Source: Corynebacterium resistens DSM 45100 | GTDB taxonomy: Bacteria; Actinomycetota; Actinomycetes; Mycobacteriales; Mycobacteriaceae | DNA: 64,000 nucleotides | Direction: 5' to 3' | Assembly: GCF_000177535.2 (NCBI RefSeq) | Contig: NC_015673.1 | Coordinates: 1,612,001-1,676,000 of the forward strand | In this document: positions 17,852 through 26,960 of the stretch, in pieces | Layout of the letters: each line of letters starts with the position of its first letter | How positions within the stretch are numbered: position 1 is the stretch's first letter | Program-made: the position numbers and the translations under genes | Notes under the pieces: generated by a model | Seen by the model: only the letters and a program-made list of their open reading frames with translations | What the model was told of the DNA's origin: nothing | The model's database searches: none

Positions 17852-18364
17852 TCATGGGCCGATCTTCCGGGAAACGAAGAGCTTACGGTAATGGGGATCC
17901 CCGTCTTTACGCGGGTAATAGTGCCAGCTAATTCCTGCCCAAAACTCGTCAGCGCCTTCGGAGAAGGCGATCAAGGGGTAACCTGCGTAGTGGCTGATCA
18001 GATGCCTTGCAAACTCAGCCCCATAGTGTTGTCGGCGAAGGTCATGGCGGATTTCAAAGAACCAGATCTCTTTGGTTGGCACCGTCGAGTCAACTCCGAT
18101 GTAGCTATCGGAGACCGGCCAATCTGTCACCTCAGCGCGCCCGACTTCCACACCATCGGCAAGAAACTGGATGTACTCCCTGCCGCCCAGGGCGTCGTCG
18201 CCGACTCGTCCAGCCATGCGGTGCCACCAGCGGTCATCGAATCCCTCGACCACCTGGAACGGCGTCACGTAGTCCTCAATTTGCTGAAGAACTCTCAGTT
18301 GTAAGCGATCCACCACTCCAAGACTACGCAAGCGCCCACCAGGTTCTGGCGGGCGCTTAGACAT
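17852..18364 (-). CDS. GNAT-like N-acetyltransferase domain protein
   Basis: A 170-residue protein starting at the ATG at 18364 (MSKRPPEPGGRL). The middle contains a strand-turn-helix, WFFEIRHDLRRQHYGAEFAR, in which RRQHYGAE resembles the acetyl-CoA-binding loop of GNAT enzymes. Trp/Tyr-rich segments (WHRMAG, WAGISWHYYPR) flank it. Codons upstream to 18442 are open but overlap the recombinase relic. There is no strong ribosome site, so the start is tentative. The substrate cannot be inferred. Confidence 0.5.
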   Translation of the reverse strand: MSKRPPEPGGRLRSLGVVDRLQLRVLQQIEDYVTPFQVVEGFDDRWWHRMAGRVGDDALGGREYIQFLADGVEVGRAEVTDWPVSDSYIGVDSTVPTKEIWFFEIRHDLRRQHYGAEFARHLISHYAGYPLIAFSEGADEFWAGISWHYYPRKDGDPHYRKLFVSRKIGP

Positions 18365-18374
18365 AGATACTGGG

Positions 18375-18800
18375 TTACTGTTTGATGGCGACTGCTTGGG
18401 TGCTGCCGTCGCGGAATTGAAAGGTGACATTGCCGTCGACATCGACGGTGCCTTTGTCGAGCAAAGCTACGCAGAGGTATGGGCTAAAAACCAACTGTTC
18501 AAGATCAAGGTTGGCTGTCTCCTGTCTGTAGTAGTGGTAGGCGGCTAGTCGGTTGTTCTTGTTTTGGATCTCGGCGATCACGGCAGCGTGCTCAGCTAAC
18601 AGCGCCTGGTGCTGTTCGTGGCTAGCGTTGAACGCCTTTTCGTAGGCTTGCTGGTCTTGAGCGACTCGTGCATTGTGGGCGATCATGACGCGAAATCCGG
18701 CGCGCACGAGGGCGCGGGCGGCGGCGAAACCGATGCCTTCGGCGGCGCCGGCGCCGGTGACGATGGCTACAGGGGAAGTGCTGCTTTGAATTGGCAGACT
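18375..18800 (-). pseudogene. Chimeric relic: SDR N-terminal fragment joined to serine-recombinase C-terminal fragment
   Basis: Read on the minus strand without a stop from about 18800, the frame opens with VAIVTGAGAAEGIGFAAARA, the cofactor loop (TGxGxxxGIG) of a short-chain dehydrogenase. Soon after the next beta strand it changes into a Gln/Ala-rich helix (residues like AYEKAFNASHEQHQALLAEH) and ends with VDVDGNVTFQFRDGST, the typical last strand pair of large serine recombinases. Neither part is complete and there is no proper start codon before the dehydrogenase motif. It looks like a deletion or integration joint, next to a damaged tRNA gene. The two family calls rest on motif recognition only. 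Confidence 0.5.
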
Positions 18801-18881
18801 TTATCGGGGCGTGTTGGATGCGCGCAGAGCTTCGCGAAATGGGGTAAAGCTATTGGAGTTGCCCGATGCAGTTCGGGACAG

Positions 18882-18956
<75 letters not shown>

Positions 18957-19020
18957 GAACGAAAAAAGCCGCCTGATGGCTGCTTTTGAACTGGCCCCCG
19001 AAAGTTGGACTGGTTTAATT

Positions 19021-19842
19021 CTAGGCGGTTAGGGCTTCAAGGGTCTGATTCCGATATTGCATCGGGGTCAGGCCCTTGAGTCGTTGTTGGACGCGTTCGG
19101 TGTTGTACCACCCGATGTATTCGTCGATCGCTTGGTTGAACTCTGCGACCGTGTCGAAGACTTCACCGTGGTACATCTCGGTTTTCAAGTGCCCGAAGAA
19201 GTTCTCCATGACCGCGTTGTCGTAACAGTTGGCTTTACGCGACATCGACTGCACACCACCGTTGTCACCGATCAGATCACGCCACGAGGCATGCTGGTAC
19301 TGGAAACCTTGGTCAGTGTGCATCATCCACCCGGGTTCAGGCGCACTCGCCGCGATCGCCTTGGACAAAGAATCGGTGGTCAACGCTGTCGACGGTGATG
19401 TAGCCACGGTGTGGGCGACGATTGAGCGGTCGAACAGGTCCATCACCGGCGACAAATACACTTTGCGGCCTTGGACCCTGAACTCGGTGACGTCGCTGAC
19501 AAAGACGGTGTTTGGCTGATCCGGGGTGAACTTGCGGTCAAGTTTGTTGTCAGCGATGTGGCTGATCGTCCCAGCATAGGAAACATAAGGTCTGCGCTGG
19601 CGAATCTTAGCTCGCAGACCCATCTCGTGCATGAGTTTGTAGACGAGTTTGTGGTTGACCACCCACCCCTGGTTACGCAGGTCAAGTAGCACTCGCCGGT
19701 AACCAAAGCGATGCTTGTTACGTTCAAAACTTGCCCGGATCGCGTCTTTGAGCTCGGCGTGCTTATCTGACTGGCCGAGACGTTTCTGGTGGTAGAAGAA
19801 CGTCGACCGTGGGATACCTGCTGCCTCTAGGAGGTACTCCAA
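19021..19842 (-). CDS. IS3-family transposase OrfB (integrase domain)
   Basis: The 273 residues shown start at the first Met, but the frame continues upstream to the slippage site, so the protein is probably made as an OrfAB fusion. An N-terminal HTH-like part (IPRSTFFYHQKRL) is followed by the rve integrase core with D in VSDVTEF, D in HTDQGFQY and E in MENFFGHLK, the DDE triad. The ending YNTERVQQRLKGLTPMQYR is typical for IS150/IS3 OrfB. It appears intact. Confidence 0.92.
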   Translation of the reverse strand: MEYLLEAAGIPRSTFFYHQKRLGQSDKHAELKDAIRASFERNKHRFGYRRVLLDLRNQGWVVNHKLVYKLMHEMGLRAKIRQRRPYVSYAGTISHIADNKLDRKFTPDQPNTVFVSDVTEFRVQGRKVYLSPVMDLFDRSIVAHTVATSPSTALTTDSLSKAIAASAPEPGWMMHTDQGFQYQHASWRDLIGDNGGVQSMSRKANCYDNAVMENFFGHLKTEMYHGEVFDTVAEFNQAIDEYIGWYNTERVQQRLKGLTPMQYRNQTLEALTA

Positions 19843-19880
19843 GCGGTGGTGTGACTTGAGGATGACAATCGCCTGGACTT

Positions 19881-20363
19881 TCAGGCGCGTCCCTGATTCC
19901 TCAAGTCCCGCAATTTTTTTAAATAAGCGTTCTCCGCTTCCAACCGCGCGATCCGGCGCCGCAGCTTCTCCTCTTCGGTCAGCGGCTTTGGCACAGCCGA
20001 CCCTTTGGGTCTGCCCTTCGGCTTCGGTTTTAACGCCTCATCGCCACCTTTGCGCCGTTCCCAGGACCAACTAGTGACGAGCTGGTCTGACGACAGGCCA
20101 AACTCACGCGCAAGATCCATCTTTGTCTCGCCGGCAAGATAGCGTTGGACAACTTCCTTCTTGACCTCGAACGAGTACTGCTGCTTTGTCGGTTTCTCCA
20201 CAAGACATAGCCTGCCATGCAGCTTAAACCGACGACAGAGCATACGGGCGGCATACTTGGAGACACCAAGGGCATTGGCAGCGGCTGTATAACCCATGCC
20301 TTGCTCAAATAGTTCAACCAACTGCTCGCGCTGATGCTCACTTAGCGAACTTCGTGCTCTCAA
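19881..20363 (-). CDS. IS3-family transposase OrfA (HTH and leucine zipper)
   Basis: A 160-residue DNA-binding subunit with two helix-turn-helix units (AAANALGVSKYAARMLCRRF near 30-50; KMDLAREFGLSSDQLVTSW near 80-98), a basic GRPKGS segment and a leucine zipper at the end (LRRRIARLEAENAYLKKL). This double HTH is characteristic of the IS150 group. The frame ends shortly after the A7 run. Confidence 0.9.
   Translation of the reverse strand: MRARSSLSEHQREQLVELFEQGMGYTAAANALGVSKYAARMLCRRFKLHGRLCLVEKPTKQQYSFEVKKEVVQRYLAGETKMDLAREFGLSSDQLVTSWSWERRKGGDEALKPKPKGRPKGSAVPKPLTEEEKLRRRIARLEAENAYLKKLRDLRNQGRA
19914..19920 (-). promoter_or_regulatory. Programmed -1 frameshift site of the IS3 element
   Basis: An A7 run on the minus strand (TTATTTAAAAAAATTGCGG context). 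Slipping back one base turns AYLKKLRDL of OrfA into AYLKKIAGLEESG of the OrfB frame, giving the OrfAB transposase expected for the family. Confidence 0.8.
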
Positions 20364-20450
20364 TGAAAACTACTCCCCACTAGTCGGTAACTGATTTCTC
20401 AGTCCAACTAATGGGGAGCAGTTCACTCTGCGCAGGCTCAACGTCTAGCT

Positions 20451-20466
20451 CAAGGGACTTGACCCC
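20451..20466. repeat. Possible IS256-type end scar
   Basis: The 16 bases CAAGGGACTTGACCCC are identical, in the same orientation, to the right terminus of the IS256-like element at 28498-28513. They lie just before the iron operon, so the same terminal sequence occurs on both sides of it. Chance cannot be excluded. Confidence 0.4.
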
Positions 20467-20475
20467 GGTCGGGAG

Positions 20476-20494
20476 TTGGGTTAGGCTAACCTAA
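20476..20494 (+). promoter_or_regulatory. DtxR iron box
   Basis: TTGGGTTAGGCTAACCTAA matches the 19-bp DtxR/IdeR palindrome TTAGGTTAGGCTAACCTAA at 18 positions. It ends 17 bp before the GTG start at 20512 and overlaps the promoter region. This predicts repression when iron is plentiful and expression on iron starvation. Confidence 0.85.
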
Positions 20495-20511
20495 GTGAAA
20501 GGAGGTTTGCT

Positions 20512-21105
20512 GTGACAGACCGATCCGGTACAGTTCGACGCTCAGCTCGCGGGGGATTAACCGACTCAATTCTAGGTACCCGAAATCTCATGATGGTGGC
20601 CTCCCTGTCGGTGGTCGGCCTCATCATCCTCATCCCACTGAGCTACATCGCGCCGGCGGGTGCGGCTTCGCAGAGCGCAGTCTGGCTCGGGGTGTCCCTT
20701 CTCGGACTTTGGGTCATTCCCTACCTCCTTCCTCTGGCCGTTGTGCGAAGGCCGGGCGCTTCGCTGCTGGCCGCGCTGATCATCGGAGTTGTGAGCGTAT
20801 TTACTACTCCCACTGGGCCTGCCGCGATTGTCGGTAACGTCATTGGCGGGCTCCTGGTTGAGTTTCCCATGGCGTTGATGCTGTACCGGAAGTGGACGTG
20901 GTGGGCGTATCTGATCTCCGCCGCATTCTTCGGGGCATTTAACAGCCTGTTGTACCTCACGCTGCTCAAGCACGCGGTGGGAATCTCGGTATCGGGACTG
21001 ATCGTGCTGGTGGGAGTCACGTCGTCCGTCATTGGCGGTTTGGCCGTCGTCGGACTAACCCGTTTGCTCAACAATGCAGGCGTAGGCGTAGACCATCGTG
21101 AGTGA
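20512..21105 (+). CDS. ECF transporter S component (YkoE-like)
   Basis: A 197-residue integral membrane protein with about five to six helices. The GTG at 20512 has AAAGGAGG 6 nt upstream. The pattern of short loops, the FTTPTGPAAIVGNVIGGLLVE region and LYRKWTWWAYLISAAFFGAFNS resemble YkoE-type substrate-binding (S) subunits of energy-coupling-factor importers. It is first in a tightly packed operon under an iron box: its stop overlaps the start of the next gene by 8 bp. Known YkoE-type subunits are assigned to thiamin precursors, but the iron control here suggests a different cargo such as a metal chelate. The cargo is an inference. Confidence 0.75.
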   Translation: MTDRSGTVRRSARGGLTDSILGTRNLMMVASLSVVGLIILIPLSYIAPAGAASQSAVWLGVSLLGLWVIPYLLPLAVVRRPGASLLAALIIGVVSVFTTPTGPAAIVGNVIGGLLVEFPMALMLYRKWTWWAYLISAAFFGAFNSLLYLTLLKHAVGISVSGLIVLVGVTSSVIGGLAVVGLTRLLNNAGVGVDHRE

Positions 21106-23425
21106 AAGGCTGGCCTCCACTTTGAGCAGCGAGCAACGGTCTGTGAGCGAGTCCGCGCGGGCGCTCCTGGCGGTTGAGGATCTTTCCGTTCACTACTTGG
21201 GTCAGGACCGGTGGGTGCTGCAACGTCCAAGCCTGGTCCACCTGAGCGGTCAGGTAACGGCCGTCATTGGGCCCTCTGGATGCGGTAAAACTACCTTCGT
21301 CCGAGCCGTGTGCGGCCTTGTGCCCCACTGTCTGCCGTCCGAATACTCCGGCAGCGTTCAAATTGCCGGCGCCGAAATCGCCGACGCCACGGTCCAGTTG
21401 ATCGCTACCAATGTCGCCTACGTGGGACAAAATCCGGATGCCGCAGTCATTACCCGTACGGTGTATGACGATGTCGCGTTTGCGCTGCAGAACCTCTGCC
21501 TGCCTGTTCCTGAGATTGATCGACGGGTACGCGAGGCATTGGCTGCGGTTGGTCTGGAGACCAAGCTGTGGGAGAGCCCATGGAGATTATCGGGCGGCCA
21601 ACGCCAGCGCCTAGCGATCGCGGTAGCACTGGCTATGCAGCCCCGCTTACTTGTCCTCGATGAGCCAACATCGACTATTGACACGCAAGGCACGGACGAG
21701 TTTTACAGCGTCATCCAACAGCTGGTTAGCGATGGCGTGGGCATCGTGGTGATCGACCATGACCTCGACCCGGTCCTACCCCTGTGCGATCACGTCATAG
21801 CGCTCAACGCGCAGGGCGCGGTGATCGCGCAGGGAACTCCACATGAGGTTTTTCTCAGCCATACCGCGGAACTTGAGGCGTGCGGAGTGTGGCTGCCCCG
21901 TGCGTTACGCGACGAATCCCCGCACCACGCCTTGACCTGCGAGCAGGCGGGCATTCGAGTTCCCCGCATCACGGATATCTGTGGTGATTCGGTGCAATAT
22001 CAGCGGCGCACCGAAGCAGGATGGGAAACCATCGATGCGATTGACACGCTCGACGGTGGAGGCAGCGCCACGGTAGAGCTGGCAGATTTCTGTGTTCCCG
22101 GACGTTCCCCAGCTATCTCTATGCGGCTACGGGGTGGCGAGTTTATCGCGCTTATAGGGCCGAATGGCGCAGGCAAAACATCCCTGCTCGCGGCGCTGGC
22201 GGGTCTCATACCATCAAAGGCACAACGCGCTACGGTCTGCGGAGAGGTTGTGCGGCGAGGGCGGCACCAGGTCGGCTACGTGTTTCAAAACCCGGAACAT
22301 CAGATGGTTTGTTCCACCGTGGCTGGCGAAATCTCCACGGGGGATGTTTCCGCGTCTAAAGCCGAGGCTATTGTGGAGCAATTCCATCTCTCCCAGTATC
22401 GAGACCAACACCCGTTGACTCTCTCAGGCGGCCAGATTCGTAGACTATCGGTGGCTACGATGGTCGCCGAGAGCCGCGATGTGATTGTCCTTGACGAGCC
22501 CACGTACGGCCAGGACTGGGCGAATACCTGCGAACTCATGGCCTTCATCGACGAACTGCGCGCTGAGGGCAGAACCGTCATCATGGCCACCCACGACCTA
22601 GAACTTGCCCTATCACGCTGCAGCCACATCATCGCGCTACCTGCTGCCGTTAGCGAAACTCGTGAAAACGCCGCATCCGCAGCACCAGCGAACCCGCCTT
22701 CGCCGTCCGTGCCCCGTGGACTCTTCTCATCGTTCAATCCTGTGACGTTGCTATTGGCGCTAATCCCGGCGATGGTCATGGTGTTCGTATGCAAGGACCC
22801 GGCCGTCAATGTTGGAGTGCTCATCGCAGCGAGCCTGGCCATGGTAGCCGCGAGAGCGAGTCGCGCTCGAACGGTCATGTCACTGCTAGCACCCTGGGTC
22901 ATCGCAGCTGTGCTACTGCCGGTGTTCCGCTACAACTACACCATTGAAGAGGTCAGCCCACTCTACAATCACGGTGGCGAGCTTGCCGCAGCGAGCGGTA
23001 TCGGGGCACTGTTGTCCCTCATGCTGCTTTCAGGCATCAGCACTCATCCGGAAGCGCTGCTTCGCACGTTGACGACGACGTTCAAGCTTCCCTATCGGGT
23101 CACTGCGGCGGGAACTGCGGCTGTCGCCTTCGTCACTCGTTTCCGGCAAGATTTCCAGCTGTTGCGCACAGCGCGGGCATTGCGGGGTATTGGGGCATCA
23201 TGGGGGCCGTTAGCGCCCGCAATTCGATGGGTGGGTTCCCTCGTGCCGCTGGCGATCCTCGCCGTCCAGCACGGCGAACGGGTTGCCCTGTCGATGGATT
23301 CACGTGGCTTTGGCGCCTATCCGCGGCGCACGGAACTCCAACACACACCGTGGCAGGTGCGAGATTGGTGCCTGGTGGGCCTCCTTTGGGCCGTTACTGC
23401 GTTGCTGTGGTGGTGGCGCCAATGA
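21098..23425 (+). CDS. ECF transporter fusion: two ABC ATPases plus transmembrane T component
   Basis: A 775-residue fusion. ATPase domain 1 has Walker A GPSGCGKTT (58-66) and LSGGQRQRLAIAVALA with LVLDEPTSTID. ATPase domain 2 has GPNGAGKTS (from about 354) and LSGGQIRRLS with VLDEPTYGQD. From about residue 545 a CbiQ-like T domain follows with several helices and the coupling motifs ARALRGIG and SMDSRGFG. Usually these are two or three separate proteins (YkoD and YkoC type); here one chain carries the whole energising module, to pair with the S subunit encoded upstream. The stop overlaps the next start (ATGA). Confidence 0.88.
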   Translation: MSERLASTLSSEQRSVSESARALLAVEDLSVHYLGQDRWVLQRPSLVHLSGQVTAVIGPSGCGKTTFVRAVCGLVPHCLPSEYSGSVQIAGAEIADATVQLIATNVAYVGQNPDAAVITRTVYDDVAFALQNLCLPVPEIDRRVREALAAVGLETKLWESPWRLSGGQRQRLAIAVALAMQPRLLVLDEPTSTIDTQGTDEFYSVIQQLVSDGVGIVVIDHDLDPVLPLCDHVIALNAQGAVIAQGTPHEVFLSHTAELEACGVWLPRALRDESPHHALTCEQAGIRVPRITDICGDSVQYQRRTEAGWETIDAIDTLDGGGSATVELADFCVPGRSPAISMRLRGGEFIALIGPNGAGKTSLLAALAGLIPSKAQRATVCGEVVRRGRHQVGYVFQNPEHQMVCSTVAGEISTGDVSASKAEAIVEQFHLSQYRDQHPLTLSGGQIRRLSVATMVAESRDVIVLDEPTYGQDWANTCELMAFIDELRAEGRTVIMATHDLELALSRCSHIIALPAAVSETRENAASAAPANPPSPSVPRGLFSSFNPVTLLLALIPAMVMVFVCKDPAVNVGVLIAASLAMVAARASRARTVMSLLAPWVIAAVLLPVFRYNYTIEEVSPLYNHGGELAAASGIGALLSLMLLSGISTHPEALLRTLTTTFKLPYRVTAAGTAAVAFVTRFRQDFQLLRTARALRGIGASWGPLAPAIRWVGSLVPLAILAVQHGERVALSMDSRGFGAYPRRTELQHTPWQVRDWCLVGLLWAVTALLWWWRQ

Positions 23426-25203
23426 ACGTTTCGAAAGACTCGACTCGACAGGAGCCCGATGTGAGTATTTCCGTCGCCGCACTAATCCGCCCGGCCAAGG
23501 GCGCGATGGTCCTTTCCGCAGTCCTCACAGCCTTAGGCGCTATCGTCACGCTGGTGCCGTTCGTCGCCTTACACAACATGGCCGCGATCTGGCTTGACGG
23601 GCAGGTGCGCACCGGCTGGACCGGAAAGCCGTGGGTTTGGGCCGTGATAGCGGTGCTTTCGCTGTTCGTGGGCCAATTGCTCTACCTGTTTGGATTGGGT
23701 GTCACCCACGAGGCAGAAGCCAAGCTCCGACATCGGTTGCGCGGCAATGTGGTCCAAGCGCTGGGCAGTTTGCCCTTGGGTAGGGTCTCGCAGGTGCCGC
23801 ACGGGGCCATCCGCAAGATGGTGTGTGACGATACCGCAGCCATCCATACTCTCGTTGCGCATGTTCCCGGTGATGTCACCAACGCCGTGGTCTCGATGGT
23901 CGTAGGCCTCGGGTATCTCGTGTGGGTCGATTGGCGACTGGCGCTCGCGCTCTTTGGAACGTGGGCCGTAGCGATCATGATCATCGTCAGCACGACCATG
24001 CGCGGCTATAGCGATATCACCAAGCGATTCGGACATGCCCAGACCGCACTGGCCGCAGCCACCGTCGAAATGCTTGAGGGCATTAAGGAGATCAAGAATT
24101 TCCAGGCCACCGATGCGACCCGAACGCGCTTTAACGCCGCCCGCCAGCAATTTTCTGCCATCTCCTTCGACTGGGTTCGTCGCTCCGGCAGAGCGATTAG
24201 TCTGCTCGGTTCGCTACTGCGTCCAGCCACGGTCTTCGTCACGGTCGCGTTACTGGCGGCGCTATTCGTCGCACAGGATTGGAGCACGCTGTCGGCGACG
24301 CTGCCATTCTTCCTGATCGCTCCCGGTATCCCGGAGGGGTTCACGGTGCTAGTCGGTCTGATGCAGCATATCTATGAGTCGCAGCTGGCGGCTCGCACCA
24401 CGGCAGAGCTGCTTTCCGAGAAACCCATGCCCGAAGGCAGCCGCACCCAAGAAGAGGGCCCAAACCCCGGCCAAGTTGAGGTCTGTGAGGTTTCCTTCTC
24501 CTACGAGCCTGACGTGCCCGTTGTGCACGGTGTCTCCTTTACGGCTGAGCCCGGAACGGTCACGGCTCTGGTGGGCCCGTCGGGCGGAGGGAAGTCCACA
24601 CTGGCCCGGCTGATTGCGCGCTTTTACGACGTCAATGATGGCGTGGTACGCATCAGCGGTGTGGATGTGCGCGAGGCGAGTTTTTCGTGGCTACTTTCCC
24701 GCGTCGCGATCGTCCTACAGGACGTAACGTTGTCGAACGATTCGGTCCATACCAATATCGCGCTGTCGAAACCGTCGGCAACGCGCGCCGAGGTCGAGGC
24801 AGCAGCCCGTGCGGCATGCATCCACGATCGCATTATGCGTCTGCCCGAGGGGTATGACACCGTGCTTGGCGAGGTTGGTGGCTTCCTCTCGGGCGGTGAG
24901 CGGCAACGCATCACCCTGGCGCGAGCATACTTGCAGGATGCGCCGATCTTGATTCTCGACGAGGCCACCGCGCAAGCAGACCCCCAGTCGGAGCGTGCGA
25001 TCCACGAAGCGCTCAGCACCTTGGCATCCGGGCGCACGGTGATCATCATCGCGCATCGACTCGCCACCATCCGAGACGCCGACCAGATCCTCGTGATTGA
25101 GGACGGCCACATCACTCAGCGTGGTAGGCACGAGGACTTGGTCAACCAAGCGGGGACCTATAGCGAGATGTGGCGGGCCCAAGAACTCCATTACATGGCC
25201 TAA
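23422..25203 (+). CDS. Exporter-fold ABC half-transporter 1 (YbtP/IrtA-like)
   Basis: A 593-residue protein with an N-terminal six-helix ABC-transporter domain (about 20-330) and a C-terminal ATPase: Walker A GPSGGGKST (about 384-392), signature LSGGERQRITLARA, Walker B ILILDEATAQAD, and H-loop IIAHRL. The ATG at 23422 overlaps the stop of the fusion gene. Its partner is the next gene, so a heterodimer is likely. Exporter-fold pairs under iron control include YbtP/YbtQ and IrtA/IrtB, which import ferric siderophores; there is no SIP-type reductase domain as in IrtA. Import of a siderophore is inferred from regulation and gene company. Confidence 0.85.
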   Translation: MNVSKDSTRQEPDVSISVAALIRPAKGAMVLSAVLTALGAIVTLVPFVALHNMAAIWLDGQVRTGWTGKPWVWAVIAVLSLFVGQLLYLFGLGVTHEAEAKLRHRLRGNVVQALGSLPLGRVSQVPHGAIRKMVCDDTAAIHTLVAHVPGDVTNAVVSMVVGLGYLVWVDWRLALALFGTWAVAIMIIVSTTMRGYSDITKRFGHAQTALAAATVEMLEGIKEIKNFQATDATRTRFNAARQQFSAISFDWVRRSGRAISLLGSLLRPATVFVTVALLAALFVAQDWSTLSATLPFFLIAPGIPEGFTVLVGLMQHIYESQLAARTTAELLSEKPMPEGSRTQEEGPNPGQVEVCEVSFSYEPDVPVVHGVSFTAEPGTVTALVGPSGGGKSTLARLIARFYDVNDGVVRISGVDVREASFSWLLSRVAIVLQDVTLSNDSVHTNIALSKPSATRAEVEAAARAACIHDRIMRLPEGYDTVLGEVGGFLSGGERQRITLARAYLQDAPILILDEATAQADPQSERAIHEALSTLASGRTVIIIAHRLATIRDADQILVIEDGHITQRGRHEDLVNQAGTYSEMWRAQELHYMA

Positions 25204-25217
25204 GGAGAGACACGCTC

Positions 25218-26960
25218 ATGTGGAAACTAATGATCAGGGTCGTCAACAGGGCCGAGTTGCGTACGTTGGTGGGCTGGTTCGCCTTCTCCGCTGTCCTACA
25301 AGGCATCACACTGGCGTTGATGATCCCATTCCTTCGGGCATTATTCTCCCGCTCTGAAACCCTTGGCACCTGGCTCGTCGTCGTTGCCATCCTCGGCGCG
25401 ATCACGGTGACGGTCGACACCTTCGCGATGTACCGCTCCTATCGGATCAGCGTCTATGAAGTATGCGATACCTTAATTGATCGCGTAGCAGATCATGTCT
25501 TGCAGCTGCCGCTTGGGTGGTTTAATGCCAAACGCGAAGCGGACGTGGCTAATGCGACATCCAAGGAGATCAACACCCTGTCGCATCTGGCATCAATGGT
25601 GATCCCGAACCTGTGCAACGCCTTCATCGTGCCGTTGGTGATGCTCGTTGCCACCGCATTCATTGAGTGGCCGTTAGCTGTGGTCATGGCAGTGTCGATC
25701 TTGCCGTTTATTCTCACGTGGCGGAAAATGTCGGCGGCAACAACCAGAGCCAATGACATGGAAGACCGTACCTCGTCCGCCGCAGCCGGCCGGTTGATTG
25801 AGTTCGCCAGGCTACAACCGGTGCTTCGAGCCACGGGTGCCGCGACGTCGTGGGACCCCGTACAAGAGACTCTGCAAGCCGACTCTGAGGCGACGTTGGC
25901 CGGGCTTCGGATCAAGGGCCGACCTGCCCAAGGATTCAACCTCATCGCTAACGTGACTTTCGCGGTGGTGCTCGCCTTGGGGCTGTCGTTCGTGACCGGA
26001 GCGCGTCTGGACCCGATTGCGTATCTGGTGATCGCGGCGGTCAGTGCGCGCATGCTGCTGCCGCTCACAAAAGCCGCGCTCTACGCATCTGAGGTCGATA
26101 ACGCCGCAGTAGCGTTGCGCCAGATGGGAATAATCCTTGATGCCGCGCCACTTGCCGAACCTGATTCCGAGCAGGCACGGGAACCGCGTGGGACGTCGAT
26201 TGAATTCCGAGGAGTGTCGTTTTCCTACGAGTCAGGCCGGCCTGTCCTAGACGATGTCTCGCTCACCGCCCCGCAGGGAGCAGTCACCGCACTAGTGGGG
26301 CCGTCAGGGGCCGGGAAGTCGACGATCTTGCGTCTCACCGCAAGGTTTTGGGATGTCGACGCCGGTAGCGTGACCATCGGCGGGGTGGACGTGCGCGAGA
26401 TTCCAACCACGCGGATCATGGAGCTGACCTCGATGGTGTTCCAGGACACCTACCTGTTTGACACCACGATCCGGGAGAATCTGCGGATTGCCCGTCCCAA
26501 TGCGACGAATGCCGAGTTGGAAGAAGCAGCTCGCAAGGCGAGACTTGATCGGGTGATTGAGGCGCTGCCTCACGGTTGGGATACCGAAGTGGGGCCTGCC
26601 GGGCAGAGCCTGTCTGGAGGTGAGCGCCAACGAGTGGCGATCGCTCGGGCATTCATCAAGGATGCTCCGATACTGCTGCTCGACGAGATTACCTCGGCGC
26701 TGGACGGCGAGAATGAATCGGCGATTAGCGACGTCATCAGTCAACTATCTGAGGGCCGCACTGTGATCGTGGTAGCGCACAGACTATCCACCATAGATAG
26801 CGCCGATCAGGTGGTCTTCCTCGAACCCTTAGCGGACGGTGCTATCGTCGCCGAAACCGGCACGCCTAAGGAATTGTCTAGTCGGCCCGGACGGTTCCAC
26901 GATTTCGTGGCTGCCGCCGATGCGTCGTCTCGTTGGCAGCTGAGACACACCTCAGATTAG
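25218..26960 (+). CDS. Exporter-fold ABC half-transporter 2 (YbtQ/IrtB-like)
   Basis: A 581-residue half-transporter. The ATG at 25218 follows AAGGAGAG. The membrane domain spans about residues 10-310; the ATPase has Walker A GPSGAGKST (about 361-369), signature LSGGERQRVAIARAF, Walker B ILLLDEITSALD and H-loop VVAHRLS. The spacing to the previous gene is 14 bp. It ends the iron-regulated operon. Beyond it are a small reading-frame relic and an IS256-family element, so the operon may once have been longer. Confidence 0.85.
   Translation: MWKLMIRVVNRAELRTLVGWFAFSAVLQGITLALMIPFLRALFSRSETLGTWLVVVAILGAITVTVDTFAMYRSYRISVYEVCDTLIDRVADHVLQLPLGWFNAKREADVANATSKEINTLSHLASMVIPNLCNAFIVPLVMLVATAFIEWPLAVVMAVSILPFILTWRKMSAATTRANDMEDRTSSAAAGRLIEFARLQPVLRATGAATSWDPVQETLQADSEATLAGLRIKGRPAQGFNLIANVTFAVVLALGLSFVTGARLDPIAYLVIAAVSARMLLPLTKAALYASEVDNAAVALRQMGIILDAAPLAEPDSEQAREPRGTSIEFRGVSFSYESGRPVLDDVSLTAPQGAVTALVGPSGAGKSTILRLTARFWDVDAGSVTIGGVDVREIPTTRIMELTSMVFQDTYLFDTTIRENLRIARPNATNAELEEAARKARLDRVIEALPHGWDTEVGPAGQSLSGGERQRVAIARAFIKDAPILLLDEITSALDGENESAISDVISQLSEGRTVIVVAHRLSTIDSADQVVFLEPLADGAIVAETGTPKELSSRPGRFHDFVAAADASSRWQLRHTSD

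Larger units (their letters stand above)
18986..20425 (-). mobile_element. IS3-family insertion sequence (IS150-like), about 1,440 bp
   Basis: The ends form inverted repeats: TGAACTGGCCCCCGAAAGTT at 18986 and, on the other strand at the right end, TGAACTGCTCCCCATTAGTT. Both continue into GGACTG. Two overlapping transposase frames lie inside with a slippery A7 run. No direct target duplication is visible at the flanks (GCTTT / CTCTG), which points to later recombination. Confidence 0.9.
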
